NCBI GenBank assembly: GCA_902492275.1
Contig: CABUKW010000003.1
Span: 6,852 to 70,851, forward strand
Source of the DNA: an uncultured Peptococcaceae bacterium
GTDB lineage: Bacteria; Bacillota; Peptococcia; Peptococcales; Peptococcaceae
DNA: 64,000 bases
Direction of reading: 5' to 3'
Shown one piece after another: positions 23,444-31,118 of the stretch (positions are counted from its first letter, which is position 1; every line of letters begins with the position of its first letter). A model generated the notes under the pieces. It saw only the letters and a program-made list of their open reading frames with translations, ran no database searches and was not told the origin of the DNA. The position numbers were made by a program, and so were the translations under genes.

Positions 23444-23659
23444 TTATTCTGCGTCGGTCAAAGAGATGACCTGATAGCCGCCGTCGATGACAACCTGTTT
23501 CATGGCGTCGTCGCTGACGGTGCCGTCGGTGGTAATATAGGCCGCTTTGTCTTCTAAGCTGACGGTGGCGGTAACGCCGTCTAAGCCGTTTAATGCTTTG
23601 GTTACTGCGTTTTGGCAGTGGGGGCACATCATGCCTTCAATTTTCATCGTTTTTTTCAT
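23444..23659 (-). CDS. copZ: Internal start for a CopZ-like copper chaperone within copA
   Basis: An ATG at 23659, in frame with copA, is preceded by GAAGGAG with an 8-base spacer, an excellent ribosome site. It would yield a 71-residue HMA protein starting MKKTMKIEGMMCPHC, the normal size of CopZ, which delivers Cu+ to CopA. So one gene may give both the long ATPase and a free chaperone. The likely history is loss of a stop codon between copA and copZ. Free CopZ production is an inference from the SD, not shown. Confidence 0.6.
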   Translation of the reverse strand: MKKTMKIEGMMCPHCQNAVTKALNGLDGVTATVSLEDKAAYITTDGTVSDDAMKQVVIDGGYQVISLTDAE

Positions 23660-26356
23660 GGTACATACTCCTTCGTGATTAATATTTGCTGATGTTTCAC
23701 GTGAAACATTTGCATCTGATAAATTGGAAGTCGGTTGGTCATCGGTGAGCGCAAGCACCTGATAGTCGGCGTTGATGACAGCCTGCTTCAGTGCGTCATC
23801 ACTGACGGTGCCGTCGGTGATGATATAGGCGGCGTTATCTTCTAAGCTGACGGTGGCAGTCACGCCGTCTAAGCTGTTCAGCGCTTTGGTAACGGCATTT
23901 TGACAATGGCTGCACATCATACCGCCGATTTGCATGGTTTTATGCACTCCGCTTTTCTTGCTTTCAGTGGCAGATGCTGGGCCGGTTGGTTTGAGAATAG
24001 ACGAAGCGCTTTCCAAGCTGGTGATAAGCTGTACTTCATTGGCATCTGCTGGCAGAGCTGTGACTGTAGTTTGTTCCGGTAATACTGGACGGAATTTGCG
24101 CAGCCGCAGCGCGTTGGTGACAACGAAAACGCTGCTGAAGCTCATAGCCGCAGCGCCAAACATGGGGCTTAGCAGCCATCCCGTCCAATGATAAAATACG
24201 CCGGCGGCTAAAGGAATGCCCAGGCAGTTGTAGAAAAAGGCCCAGAACAGATTTTGTTTGATATTGCGAATGACTGATTTGCTGAGTTGAATGGCAGTCA
24301 CAACGTCCAACAGGTCGTTTTTCATCAGCACAATGTCGGCGCTTTCCAACGCCACATCGGTGCCGGCGCCGATAGCTAAACCAACGTCGGCGCGCGCCAG
24401 AGCGGGCGCGTCGTTGACGCCGTCGCCCACCATGGCGACCACCTTGCCTTGCGCTTGCAGCGCTGCAATCTGTTGTTCTTTGTCCTGCGGCAGCACTTCG
24501 GCGATAACGTCATCCAACTGTAATTGCTGCTGAATAGCTGTTGCGGTGCGAGCATTGTCGCCGGTGAGCATGATAACCTGCACGCCCATCGCTTTCAGTT
24601 GCTGAATGGCTTGTTGACTGGTCGGCTTCACCACATCGGCTGCGCCGATGATGCCGATTACCTGCTGCTCGTCGGAGAAAATCAACGGCGTTTTTCCGGC
24701 GGTGGCCAAATCATCCAGCACGCTGGCCCATTGCTGCAGTGGAATATTTTTTTCGTTCATCAGGCGGCGATTGCCTGCGTAATAATAGGTGCCGTTAATT
24801 TTAGCCTGAATGCCTTTTCCCGGCAAGGACTGGAATTGTTCCGATGTTGCAGCGCTGATTTGTTGCTCAGCGGCGTAGGTCAGCACTGCTTCGGCCAGCG
24901 GATGCTCGCTGCCTTCTTCCAGCGCGGCGGCGATGCTGATAAATTCCTCTTGCGTGGAAAAAATAGTCTGTACGTCTGTCACAACAGGCTTGCCTTGGGT
25001 GATGGTGCCGGTTTTGTCCAGCACTACAGTTTGAATATTATGGGCCGTTTCCAATGCTTGCCCCGATTTAATCAAAATGCCATGCTCAGCGCCTTTGCCG
25101 GTGCCCACCATAATGGCTACCGGTGTGGCCAATCCCAGCGCGCAGGGGCAAGAGATGACCAGCACGCAAATCGCGCAGGATAAAGCGAATTCAAAGGTGG
25201 CGCCGCTTAACAGCCAGACAATGGCAGTGAGCAGCGCAATGCTGATTACAACGGGCACGAAAATACCAGCGATGCGGTCAGCCATTTTGGCGATGGGCGC
25301 TTTGGTGGCCGATGCATCTTCCACCAGACGGATGATTTGGGCAAAGGTGGTGTCGTTACCAACCTTAGAAGCCGTAAAGCGAATGAAGCCGCCTTTGTTA
25401 ATTGTAGCTGCAATAACTTCATCGCCCGGTTCTTTTTCTACCGGGATACTTTCGCCGGTGATGGCCGATTGATCCACGCTGGTATTGCCTTCGGCGATGA
25501 TGCCGTCCACCGGAATACGTTGCCCCGGTTTGACCAATACCATATCGCCCACCACAACCTGTTCAACAGGCACTTCCATCTGCTGTCCATTGCGCTCTAT
25601 GGTGGCAGTTTTGGGCGCCAAGTCCATCAGCCGCGTCAGAGCTTCGCTGGTTTTGCCTTTAGAGCGGGTTTCCAGATATTTGCCGACGGTGATTAACGCC
25701 AAAATCATCACAGCCGATTCAAAATATAAATCGTGATGATAGCGAGCCACCAGCTCCATATCGCCGGCGCCTAAGCCGTAACTCATGCGGTAAATGGCGA
25801 AGATGCCGTAAATCATAGCAGCGCCGGAGCCGATGGCAATCAGGCTGTCCATGTTGGGCGCGCCGTGGGATAAGGTTTGAAAGCCCTTGATATAAAACTT
25901 GCGGTTCACATAAGCGATGGGCAGCGCCAACAAAAATTGCGTAAACGCAAAGCTGACGGCATTGGCGTGGCCGCTTAAAAAGCTGGGCAGCGGCAGACCA
26001 ACCATGTGGCCCATAGAAACATACATCAGCGGGATTAAAAAGACAAAGCTGACAATCAGTCGGTGCTTCATTTCTTTTAGCTGCGTGTCCATAGGATTTT
26101 CCCGCTGTACGGGAGCGGCGGCTGGCGCTGCGGCGCTATTGGCTTCCTGCTTGACGCTGGCGCCGTAGCCTGCCTGTGTTACTGCTGAAATAATGTCGTT
26201 GGTTGTGAGCTTACTGTCGTCAAACTCTACCTGCATGCTGTTGGTCAGCAAATTTACGGTAACGTCGTTCATGCCCTCCAGCTTGCGCACGCATTTTTCC
26301 ACCCGTGATGAGCAAGCGGAGCAGGTCATTCCCGTTACATCGAATTTTTCTTTCAA
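23444..26356 (-). CDS. copA: Copper-exporting P1B-ATPase CopA with two C-terminal HMA (CopZ-like) domains
   Basis: A 970-residue Cu+-exporting ATPase. Order: N-terminal HMA (GMTCSAC, about 9-15), membrane helices, actuator TGES, the transport motif CPC (VISCPCALGLATP), phosphorylation DKTGTIT, HP motif SEHPLAE, and ATP loop GDGVNDAPALARADVG. After the last helices come two extra HMA domains (GGMMCSHCQNAVTKALN, and EGMMCPHCQNAVTKALN from residue 900). Usual CopA ends before these. Start is TTG 26356 with GAGGTGA 7 bases upstream. parS site 12 is read in frame as NVSRET in the linker between the last two domains. Regulated by CsoR nearby (inference). Confidence 0.95.
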   Translation of the reverse strand: MKEKFDVTGMTCSACSSRVEKCVRKLEGMNDVTVNLLTNSMQVEFDDSKLTTNDIISAVTQAGYGASVKQEANSAAAPAAAPVQRENPMDTQLKEMKHRLIVSFVFLIPLMYVSMGHMVGLPLPSFLSGHANAVSFAFTQFLLALPIAYVNRKFYIKGFQTLSHGAPNMDSLIAIGSGAAMIYGIFAIYRMSYGLGAGDMELVARYHHDLYFESAVMILALITVGKYLETRSKGKTSEALTRLMDLAPKTATIERNGQQMEVPVEQVVVGDMVLVKPGQRIPVDGIIAEGNTSVDQSAITGESIPVEKEPGDEVIAATINKGGFIRFTASKVGNDTTFAQIIRLVEDASATKAPIAKMADRIAGIFVPVVISIALLTAIVWLLSGATFEFALSCAICVLVISCPCALGLATPVAIMVGTGKGAEHGILIKSGQALETAHNIQTVVLDKTGTITQGKPVVTDVQTIFSTQEEFISIAAALEEGSEHPLAEAVLTYAAEQQISAATSEQFQSLPGKGIQAKINGTYYYAGNRRLMNEKNIPLQQWASVLDDLATAGKTPLIFSDEQQVIGIIGAADVVKPTSQQAIQQLKAMGVQVIMLTGDNARTATAIQQQLQLDDVIAEVLPQDKEQQIAALQAQGKVVAMVGDGVNDAPALARADVGLAIGAGTDVALESADIVLMKNDLLDVVTAIQLSKSVIRNIKQNLFWAFFYNCLGIPLAAGVFYHWTGWLLSPMFGAAAMSFSSVFVVTNALRLRKFRPVLPEQTTVTALPADANEVQLITSLESASSILKPTGPASATESKKSGVHKTMQIGGMMCSHCQNAVTKALNSLDGVTATVSLEDNAAYIITDGTVSDDALKQAVINADYQVLALTDDQPTSNLSDANVSRETSANINHEGVCTMKKTMKIEGMMCPHCQNAVTKALNGLDGVTATVSLEDKAAYITTDGTVSDDAMKQVVIDGGYQVISLTDAE
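23693..23708. promoter_or_regulatory. parS site 12 (perfect), inside copA
   Basis: Exact TGTTTCACGTGAAACA within an open reading frame. It encodes part of the linker before the last HMA domain and lies 34 bases upstream of the internal copZ-like ATG, where an old intergenic gap would have been. Confidence 0.93.
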
Positions 26357-26404
26357 AATAAATTCACCTCGCTATAATAATGTGCCTCAAAATCGTGCAT
26401 TCTA

Positions 26405-26818
26405 TCATACAGAGACGGTAATACCGTCAATTTTTGCTAACGCTTGCAATATTGTTTGACATGTTGAGGAAGGTGCTGCCAGAATATAATTTTCTGTACC
26501 ATAATGTTCTGACGCCAATGAATTTCCGAGAAAAATGGCAAAGAAAGGCATCTGCTTATTGTAGATTGCCGTGTCGGTTGGTTTATCCATAGCGGCAAGC
26601 ATTTGGCGAAAATGGGGCGTTACTACGCCGCTGATTACCACGCCGTCGCGCCAACTGTTTATTTGCCGTTGCCCGTATTGCAGAGCAAGGGTAATAGTCT
26701 CTGTTTCTTCTTTCCAACAATGAATTTCAAAAGGCACGCCATCTATAGCAAACTGCGAAAGCAAACATTTCAAATGGCTGCAATCCGTTACTGCATGATC
26801 TATTTCGATAGCAATCAA
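26405..26818 (-). CDS. Uncharacterised protein in the copper cluster
   Basis: A 137-residue soluble protein that I do not recognise. It alternates strands and helices (MIAIEIDHAVTDCSHLKCLL, VVISGVVTPHFRQMLAA, MPFFAIFLGNSLAS) and has cysteines at 13, 18, 34 and 119 but no HMA CxxC motif. TTG 26818 is the start, with GAGGTG about 7 bases upstream. It lies 48 bases before copA and downstream of csoR on the same strand, so it is probably transcribed with the copper genes. A copper-related role is inferred from position only. Confidence 0.6.
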   Translation of the reverse strand: MIAIEIDHAVTDCSHLKCLLSQFAIDGVPFEIHCWKEETETITLALQYGQRQINSWRDGVVISGVVTPHFRQMLAAMDKPTDTAIYNKQMPFFAIFLGNSLASEHYGTENYILAAPSSTCQTILQALAKIDGITVSV

Positions 26819-26849
26819 AACATGGCACCTCGCTTAAGTATTTTGCAAA

Positions 26850-26865
26850 TGTTTCACGTGAAACA
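26850..26865. promoter_or_regulatory. parS site 13 (perfect)
   Basis: Exact TGTTTCACGTGAAACA in the gap between csoR and the uncharacterised copper-cluster gene. Confidence 0.93.
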
Positions 26866-26961
26866 TCTGCAATTTTTTATTGCTATAGCTTTAGCAATGA
26901 ACTGCAAAAAATTTTGAAAACGTGTTTCTGCAATACATATAGTAAGTAATGCGCATGGCAA

Positions 26962-27225
26962 TCATTTCATAATTTTGCCCAGCATATTCACCAATTCGTC
27001 CACCTTTTCGTCCCGTTCCGCTTGCGTTTGCGCATTGCTGACGCAATGCTTCAAATGTGCAGTGAGAATTTCTTTGTTGATTTTGTTGAGCATGGCTTCG
27101 GCAGCCATGAGCTGCTGCGAGATATCCATGCAATAGCGGTCGTCTTCTACCATTTTTAAAATGCCGTCTAACTGTCCGCGGGCTGTTTTCAATAATTTTG
27201 TGACGTAAGCTTTATCAGCCATCAT
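26962..27225 (-). CDS. csoR: CsoR-family copper-sensing repressor
   Basis: An 87-residue all-helical repressor (DUF156 family). The typical start KLLKTARGQLDGILKMVEDDRYCMDISQQLMAAEAMLNKIN contains the first Cu(I) ligand Cys. His-Cys follows in LTAHLKHCVSN, giving the C-H-C triad of true CsoR rather than FrmR or RcnR. GGAG is 10 bases before the ATG. A G/C-tract operator lies upstream at 27247-27263. When copper binds, the repressor should release copA (established for the family). Confidence 0.93.
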   Translation of the reverse strand: MMADKAYVTKLLKTARGQLDGILKMVEDDRYCMDISQQLMAAEAMLNKINKEILTAHLKHCVSNAQTQAERDEKVDELVNMLGKIMK

Positions 27226-27246
27226 AAGTTATCATCTCCAATCACC

Positions 27247-27263
27247 ATACCCCTGGGGGGTGT
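27247..27263. promoter_or_regulatory. CsoR operator
   Basis: ATACCCCTGGGGGGTGT is a pseudo-palindrome of C- and G-tracts with AT ends. It matches the TACCCC-GGGGTA type recognised by CsoR and lies 22 bases upstream of csoR. Confidence 0.8.
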
Positions 27264-27497
27264 CTTGCAAGTCCGATTGTAGCACGGTGATTTTATTCTG
27301 TCAAGTGCAAAAGGCAAAAATTTTATTGATACCCATGTATTTTTTAGCCAAGACTTATTTTTTCAGCGTGCATTTTTCCTGATGATAAAAAAATTTTCGC
27401 GTGTTAAGATAAATAGGATGACTTGGATTTTTCTTGCTGCATGTGGAATATCATGCTATACTGAAAAAAACAAAGTGATAGAGAGGGGGCGATAAGC

Positions 27498-27938
27498 ATG
27501 AGATGGGATTTGTCATGGTTGCTGGCGTTAGTGACAGTATTATTTTTTGTTGTTTTGGCATATATGATTTATGCTCATTTAAAAGAATCTGGACAGTGGA
27601 CCGACGAAACTGATGCAGAACATTTGAATTTGCGAACGAAAATAACAGAGGCCACTGTATTGCGTAAACGTAAACGGTGGCGCGAAGGACAATTACCGAC
27701 ACAACCTGTTGACCTCACGTATCTGGCCACTTTTGTATTGGAGGATGGCAGTGAAATTGAATTGGTGCTGCCCAGCAAGGAAAAATATTTTTGGCTGACC
27801 GAGGGGCAACATGGTACGCTGCAGTATGACGGTCAGCGATATGTTAGTTTTGGAGACGGCGACAGCGGTATCAAGGGCTTTATTCGAGATTTTCGGGAAG
27901 AAAATGCTAGAGTAAAGCAACGGTGTGGGCAGCGATAG
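27498..27938 (+). CDS. DUF2500-like membrane-anchored protein
   Basis: A 146-residue protein with one N-terminal membrane helix (WLLALVTVLFFVVLAYMIYAHL). A basic linker (VLRKRKRWR) is followed by a beta domain, TYLATFVLEDGSEIELVLPSKEKYFWLTEGQHGTLQYDGQRYVSF. The 'eGq.G.L.y.G.ry..F' ending is characteristic of DUF2500. GAGGGGGCG precedes the ATG. Function unknown. A terminator follows at 27986. Confidence 0.72.
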   Translation: MRWDLSWLLALVTVLFFVVLAYMIYAHLKESGQWTDETDAEHLNLRTKITEATVLRKRKRWREGQLPTQPVDLTYLATFVLEDGSEIELVLPSKEKYFWLTEGQHGTLQYDGQRYVSFGDGDSGIKGFIRDFREENARVKQRCGQR

Positions 27939-27985
27939 CTGTTTGTCCATATTTGATAAACGATCCATATCTAGAATAATACAGA

Positions 27986-28014
27986 AAAATTGCTGCTTCG
28001 GGCGGCAATTTTTA
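27986..28014 (+). terminator. Rho-independent terminator
   Basis: AAAATTGCTGC, a short loop and GCGGCAATTTTT, after the DUF2500-like gene. Confidence 0.85.
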
Positions 28015-28040
28015 TGCATACAATATCTTTTTTATTTGTT

Positions 28041-28068
28041 TTGGTTGGCAGCGTGCTTGTGTTACAAT
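28041..28068 (+). promoter_or_regulatory. Promoter of the HD-domain gene
   Basis: -35 TTGGTT and -10 TACAAT are separated by 16 bases, with a TGTG extension before the -10. Confidence 0.6.
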
Positions 28069-28089
28069 AGGCTGCGGGAGGGAGAAACT

Positions 28090-28584
28090 ATGACAGCACA
28101 ATTAGATAGCTTAATTTATGCCATGATGGAGTATTATCAAGGCGATGCCAAACGAATTCAGCATTTTTTGAAAGTGCATCAGTTGGCGCGGCTCATTGGA
28201 CACAAAGAACAGTTAGAGGAACAGCTACAGCTTATTTTGGAAGCGGCGGCGCTGGTGCATGATATCGGCATCAAACCCGCTGAAGAAAAATTCGGCAGGT
28301 GCGACGGCAAGCTGCAGGAGCAGGAAGGTCCGGCGCCTGCCCGCGCCATGCTGCAGCGTTTGGAGTTCGACAGTGCCGTTATTGACCGCGTTTGTTATCT
28401 GGTCGCCCATCATCACACCTACAGCAACATTGATGGCTTGGATTATCAAATTTTAGTAGAAGCCGATTTTTTAGTCAATCTGTACGAAGACGGCTGTGAT
28501 AAAGACGCAGCCCGTACTGCTTGTGCCAAAGTGTTCCGAACCAAGGCAGGAATTGCGTTATGTATTTGTATGTATAATCTGTAA
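28090..28584 (+). CDS. HD-domain phosphohydrolase
   Basis: A 164-residue metal-dependent HD-superfamily protein. The first His is in FLKVHQLARLIG, the HD pair is in AAALVHDIGIK (about residues 56-57), and further ligands lie in VAHHHTYSNIDGLDYQILVEADFLVNL. This is the layout of small single-domain HD hydrolases acting on nucleotides. I chose the ATG at 28090 because GGAGGGAGAA precedes it and a promoter lies just upstream. The substrate is unknown. Confidence 0.85.
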   Translation: MTAQLDSLIYAMMEYYQGDAKRIQHFLKVHQLARLIGHKEQLEEQLQLILEAAALVHDIGIKPAEEKFGRCDGKLQEQEGPAPARAMLQRLEFDSAVIDRVCYLVAHHHTYSNIDGLDYQILVEADFLVNLYEDGCDKDAARTACAKVFRTKAGIALCICMYNL

Positions 28585-28624
28585 GGAATGTTCCCTTGAC
28601 AGAAGCATCGATGAATGCGGCAAA

Positions 28625-28640
28625 TGTTTCACGTGAAACA
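28625..28640. promoter_or_regulatory. parS site 14 (perfect)
   Basis: Exact TGTTTCACGTGAAACA with GCAAA / TTTGC flanks, between convergent genes and next to a terminator. Confidence 0.93.
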
Positions 28641-28649
28641 TTTGCAAAA

Positions 28650-28686
28650 ATGAAACCCCATCAGTTTTCAGCTGATGGGGTTTCAT
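28650..28686 (-). terminator. Strong terminator (minus strand)
   Basis: ATGAAACCCCATCAG pairs with CTGATGGGGTTTCAT. On the minus strand it is followed by TTTTTG, so it ends the HicB gene; it may also work on the plus strand. Confidence 0.88.
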
Positions 28687-28895
28687 CAAGCGTAAAATAA
28701 TTTTCCTTTTGCTTCGGGAATAGGGCGGCCTAATGCTTTGGCCGTTTCTAACCATTCCTCCATAATCAATTCCAAGTTAGACAATACCTCTTGTCTGGTT
28801 GCGCCGTCAGCCATACAGCCCAGTAGTTCAGGAACCTCGGCTATAAAGGCGTTATCTTCTTCGCTCCAATAAATGATAATTTCGTATTTAGGCAT
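28686..28895 (-). CDS. HicB-family antitoxin-like protein
   Basis: A 69-residue HicB-like protein with the partial RNase H fold: YEIIIYWSEEDNAFIAEVPELLGCMADGATRQEVLSNLELIMEEWLETAKALGRPIPE. It lacks the C-terminal HTH/RHH DNA-binding part found in longer HicB. TAGGAGG lies 7 bases before the ATG. Usually a HicA toxin gene is next to it; here the upstream overlapping gene (28888-29166) does not look like HicA. So it is an orphan, or it pairs with an unrecognised partner. Confidence 0.85.
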   Translation of the reverse strand: MPKYEIIIYWSEEDNAFIAEVPELLGCMADGATRQEVLSNLELIMEEWLETAKALGRPIPEAKGKLFYA

Positions 28896-29166
28896 GGTAT
28901 CTACCTCCTAATTGATATTTTAGTAAGAGATTCCGAATCTGTTTTACTTGATAGGCTTTTGCTTTGTTTCCTTTCGGCTGTATATTTAAAATTTCAATAA
29001 TGTCACTTCTTGTGAAAACTAGTTTCCTAAATTTATTGATTATATTTACTAATTTATTTTGTTTTATTGTATGGAAAATTATCGGTTCTGTCAACACAGA
29101 GCAGCGCATTGATTGCTGCAGGGCTCTGGAAACTTTTTCTGTTTGCCTTCGTCTATAAAGTAACAA
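28888..29166 (-). CDS. Small basic protein overlapping hicB
   Basis: A 92-codon frame whose stop overlaps the hicB start by eight bases (ATGCCTAA), a sign of an operon. The C-terminal half (INKFRKLVFTRSDIIEILNIQPKGNKAKAYQVKQIRNLLL) looks like a winged-helix of the Fic- or helicase-tail type. The first 35 residues are not domain-like, so the true start may be inside, for example near residue 20. It is AT-rich and could be a fragment of a larger protein. Not HicA by pattern. Confidence 0.4.
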   Translation of the reverse strand: MLLYRRRQTEKVSRALQQSMRCSVLTEPIIFHTIKQNKLVNIINKFRKLVFTRSDIIEILNIQPKGNKAKAYQVKQIRNLLLKYQLGGRYHA

Positions 29167-29186
29167 ATAGAGAGAGGGTGTTGCAG

Positions 29187-30113
29187 GTGAAACAATTTAT
29201 TGCAATTTTGCTGCTGGTGGTAGTGCTTTTCGCTGTGGCGGTATATTGTCAGACAGTGGACAAAACAGCTATGGAGGAAGTCAGTGAAGCGCTGTCCAAG
29301 ATTGGTTACGATGTGGCTGTTACAGAAGAAACGCAGGATTTTCTGCATGGCCAACGGCATCGTCTGGTGCTGGAGCCTGGGGAAGGGCGTGCGGTGACTG
29401 TGTATGTTTACAAAAATGCGGATGAGGCCAAAAAAGAGGCTGGCTATATCACCGCTGACGGTTTTGGTTTGGATTATATCGATAAGCTGGGGAATGGTCA
29501 GGGTGTACGGGTAGAATGGATTGCTGCACCCCACTTTTTTCTGTATCAAAACGTGATTGTGCAATATATCGGCACTGATGAAAATATTTTGGCGGCGCTG
29601 CAAAATTTGTGCGGCGAACAAATTGCCGGTTCGCCTTTCCGGCAGGATACGCCATCTTGTACCACATTGGAGCCGTGGATGTCGCAGCCGGCGCCTGATG
29701 CACCGGAGGTATTTTTGGAGGTGCTGCCTGATTCGGTGCGCAGCGATAGTTTAACGATGCGGTTGGTCAATAACAGTAATCTGAGCAGTGACAGTGTGGA
29801 CGTGGAATATGGCGAAGCATTTTCTCTGCTGCAAAAAATGACGATGATTTCCTGCGGCGTTTCAAAGGCTGATGAAAATCAAGCGGTCAGTGAAACGATC
29901 GTGACCTGGGAACCGGTTGCTGTGGATTGGGCTTTTGATGATTTAGCCTACTCTTTGCCGGTTGGCGCGCAAGTGGAGCTGCAGGTTGCCTTGCCGGATT
30001 TAGCGCCGGGGGAATATCGCATCACCAAAAATATTCTTTATCAGCAAAATGGAGAGAGCGATTACGCTAGTTTTGAAGTATATGCTGATTTTGCGGTGTC
30101 TGATAAGAAATAA
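29187..30113 (+). CDS. Secreted or anchored protein with C-terminal Ig-like domain
   Basis: A 308-residue protein with an N-terminal membrane anchor or signal (MKQFIAILLLVVVLFAVAVYC). The first domain (about 25-150) has no clear family. The C-terminal domain is an Ig-like fold seen in Firmicutes exported proteins: VRSDSLTMRLVNNSNLSSDSVDVEYGEAFSLLQK, then LPVGAQVELQVALPDLAPGEYRITKNI. The GTG at 29187 follows AGAGGG by 9 bases; upstream in-frame codons add an unlikely tail. It probably works outside the membrane. Function unknown. Confidence 0.72.
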   Translation: MKQFIAILLLVVVLFAVAVYCQTVDKTAMEEVSEALSKIGYDVAVTEETQDFLHGQRHRLVLEPGEGRAVTVYVYKNADEAKKEAGYITADGFGLDYIDKLGNGQGVRVEWIAAPHFFLYQNVIVQYIGTDENILAALQNLCGEQIAGSPFRQDTPSCTTLEPWMSQPAPDAPEVFLEVLPDSVRSDSLTMRLVNNSNLSSDSVDVEYGEAFSLLQKMTMISCGVSKADENQAVSETIVTWEPVAVDWAFDDLAYSLPVGAQVELQVALPDLAPGEYRITKNILYQQNGESDYASFEVYADFAVSDKK

Positions 30114-30193
30114 TGCTGTTCTTTTGGCGCAGGTGTGATACAATAAACGGTAGAGTACTGTTATCGTTGTTGAAAAAAAGGGAGAGGATTGCG

Positions 30194-30646
30194 ATTAGTA
30201 TCTATCAGTTTATTGCCAGTGAATATGAATTACCTGCATTATTAAGCCCGAAGCTCCATCATCCAGATGGGCGGGACAAAAAATTTGAATCCATAGAGGA
30301 CTTGGGCGATTTGGAAATCGTGCGGGAAATGATTGGATATTTGTTCGTGGACATTACCGCCTACACCAAACTGCCGTATATTTACCGGTTGAATTTAGAT
30401 TACACGCCGGAGCGGGGACAGCGTTTATGGGAATATCTTAAGACCAACTGTCAAAGCGGCAAGCGCTGTGAATTGTGGAATATTGATATGGGCGCCCGCG
30501 ATTTAGAAACTATTCAAGAAGAATTGCTGCATTTGGACCGCACTTATGTGACGGTGGAAGCATTGTCACCGGAGATAATAGAAGCAGCTTGCAATCATGT
30601 ACAGTCGGAGGCGGCTGATTTTCCGCGAATGTTGATTATTCAATGA
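30194..30646 (+). CDS. Uncharacterised protein with a probable AUU start
   Basis: A 150-residue soluble protein starting (M)SIYQFIASEYELPALL. Similar 'IYQFIAS' starts occur in uncharacterised Firmicute proteins. The only codons behind the SD GGAGAGG in this frame are ATT, ATT and ATC; no ATG, GTG or TTG is placed correctly. The ATT at 30194 lies where the family Met is expected, 6-7 bases after the SD. A TACAAT extended -10 near 30137 starts the transcript after the only upstream ATG. Other segments (EIVREMIGYLFVDITAYTKLPYIYRL, ALSPEIIEAACNHV) show no known motif. Confidence 0.6.
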   Translation: MSIYQFIASEYELPALLSPKLHHPDGRDKKFESIEDLGDLEIVREMIGYLFVDITAYTKLPYIYRLNLDYTPERGQRLWEYLKTNCQSGKRCELWNIDMGARDLETIQEELLHLDRTYVTVEALSPEIIEAACNHVQSEAADFPRMLIIQ

Positions 30647-30700
30647 AGCAATCTCAGTTGGTTCTGTTATTGCTATTGGAATTAGAAGGGAGAATGTTTC

Positions 30701-30916
30701 ATGGCTAATTTGAGCCCTTTTTGTACTTGCAAAAATATGGATTGCCCGTTGCATCCTACCAAACATGAAAACGGCTGCGCGCCCTGCATTGTTAAAAATT
30801 TGCGCTTGAAGGAGATGCCAAACTGTTTTTTCAATCAGGTGGACGGTGCGGAACAGCGGCAAGGTGATGCATTTCAAGATTTTGCTAAATTGGTTTTGCA
30901 AAATGAAAAGAAATAA
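30701..30916 (+). CDS. DUF6485-like cysteine-rich protein
   Basis: A 71-residue protein with six cysteines. The arrangement CTCKNMDCPLHPTKHENGCAPCIVKNLRLKEMPNCFF resembles the DUF6485 family and probably binds a metal such as zinc or an iron-sulfur cluster (inference). GGGAG lies 9 bases before the ATG. It follows the 30194 gene after 54 bases and is ended by a good terminator at 30943. Function unknown. Confidence 0.78.
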   Translation: MANLSPFCTCKNMDCPLHPTKHENGCAPCIVKNLRLKEMPNCFFNQVDGAEQRQGDAFQDFAKLVLQNEKK

Positions 30917-30942
30917 GTTTTCGGTAACGACTGAAAAATTTT

Positions 30943-30973
30943 ACTGCTGTGCATAGCACGGCAGTTTTTTTAT
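30943..30973 (+). terminator. Rho-independent terminator
   Basis: ACTGCTGTGC-ATA-GCACGGCAGT followed by seven T. Confidence 0.9.
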
Positions 30974-31073
30974 TTGTGAAGAGGCAGTCAGGAAGATTCT
31001 TTATTTATTGCGGACAAGGCTGACCGTTTGTGCTACAATAATTTTCAGGATTATGGACATGCTAAGAGAAAAA

Positions 31074-31089
31074 TGTTTCACGTGAAACA
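31074..31089. promoter_or_regulatory. parS site 15 (perfect), in the rarD leader
   Basis: Exact TGTTTCACGTGAAACA between a TACAAT extended -10 (about 31035) and the SD of rarD. Confidence 0.93.
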
Positions 31090-31118
31090 TTTGCAATTTG
31101 GGGGAGGGCATGAATGTT

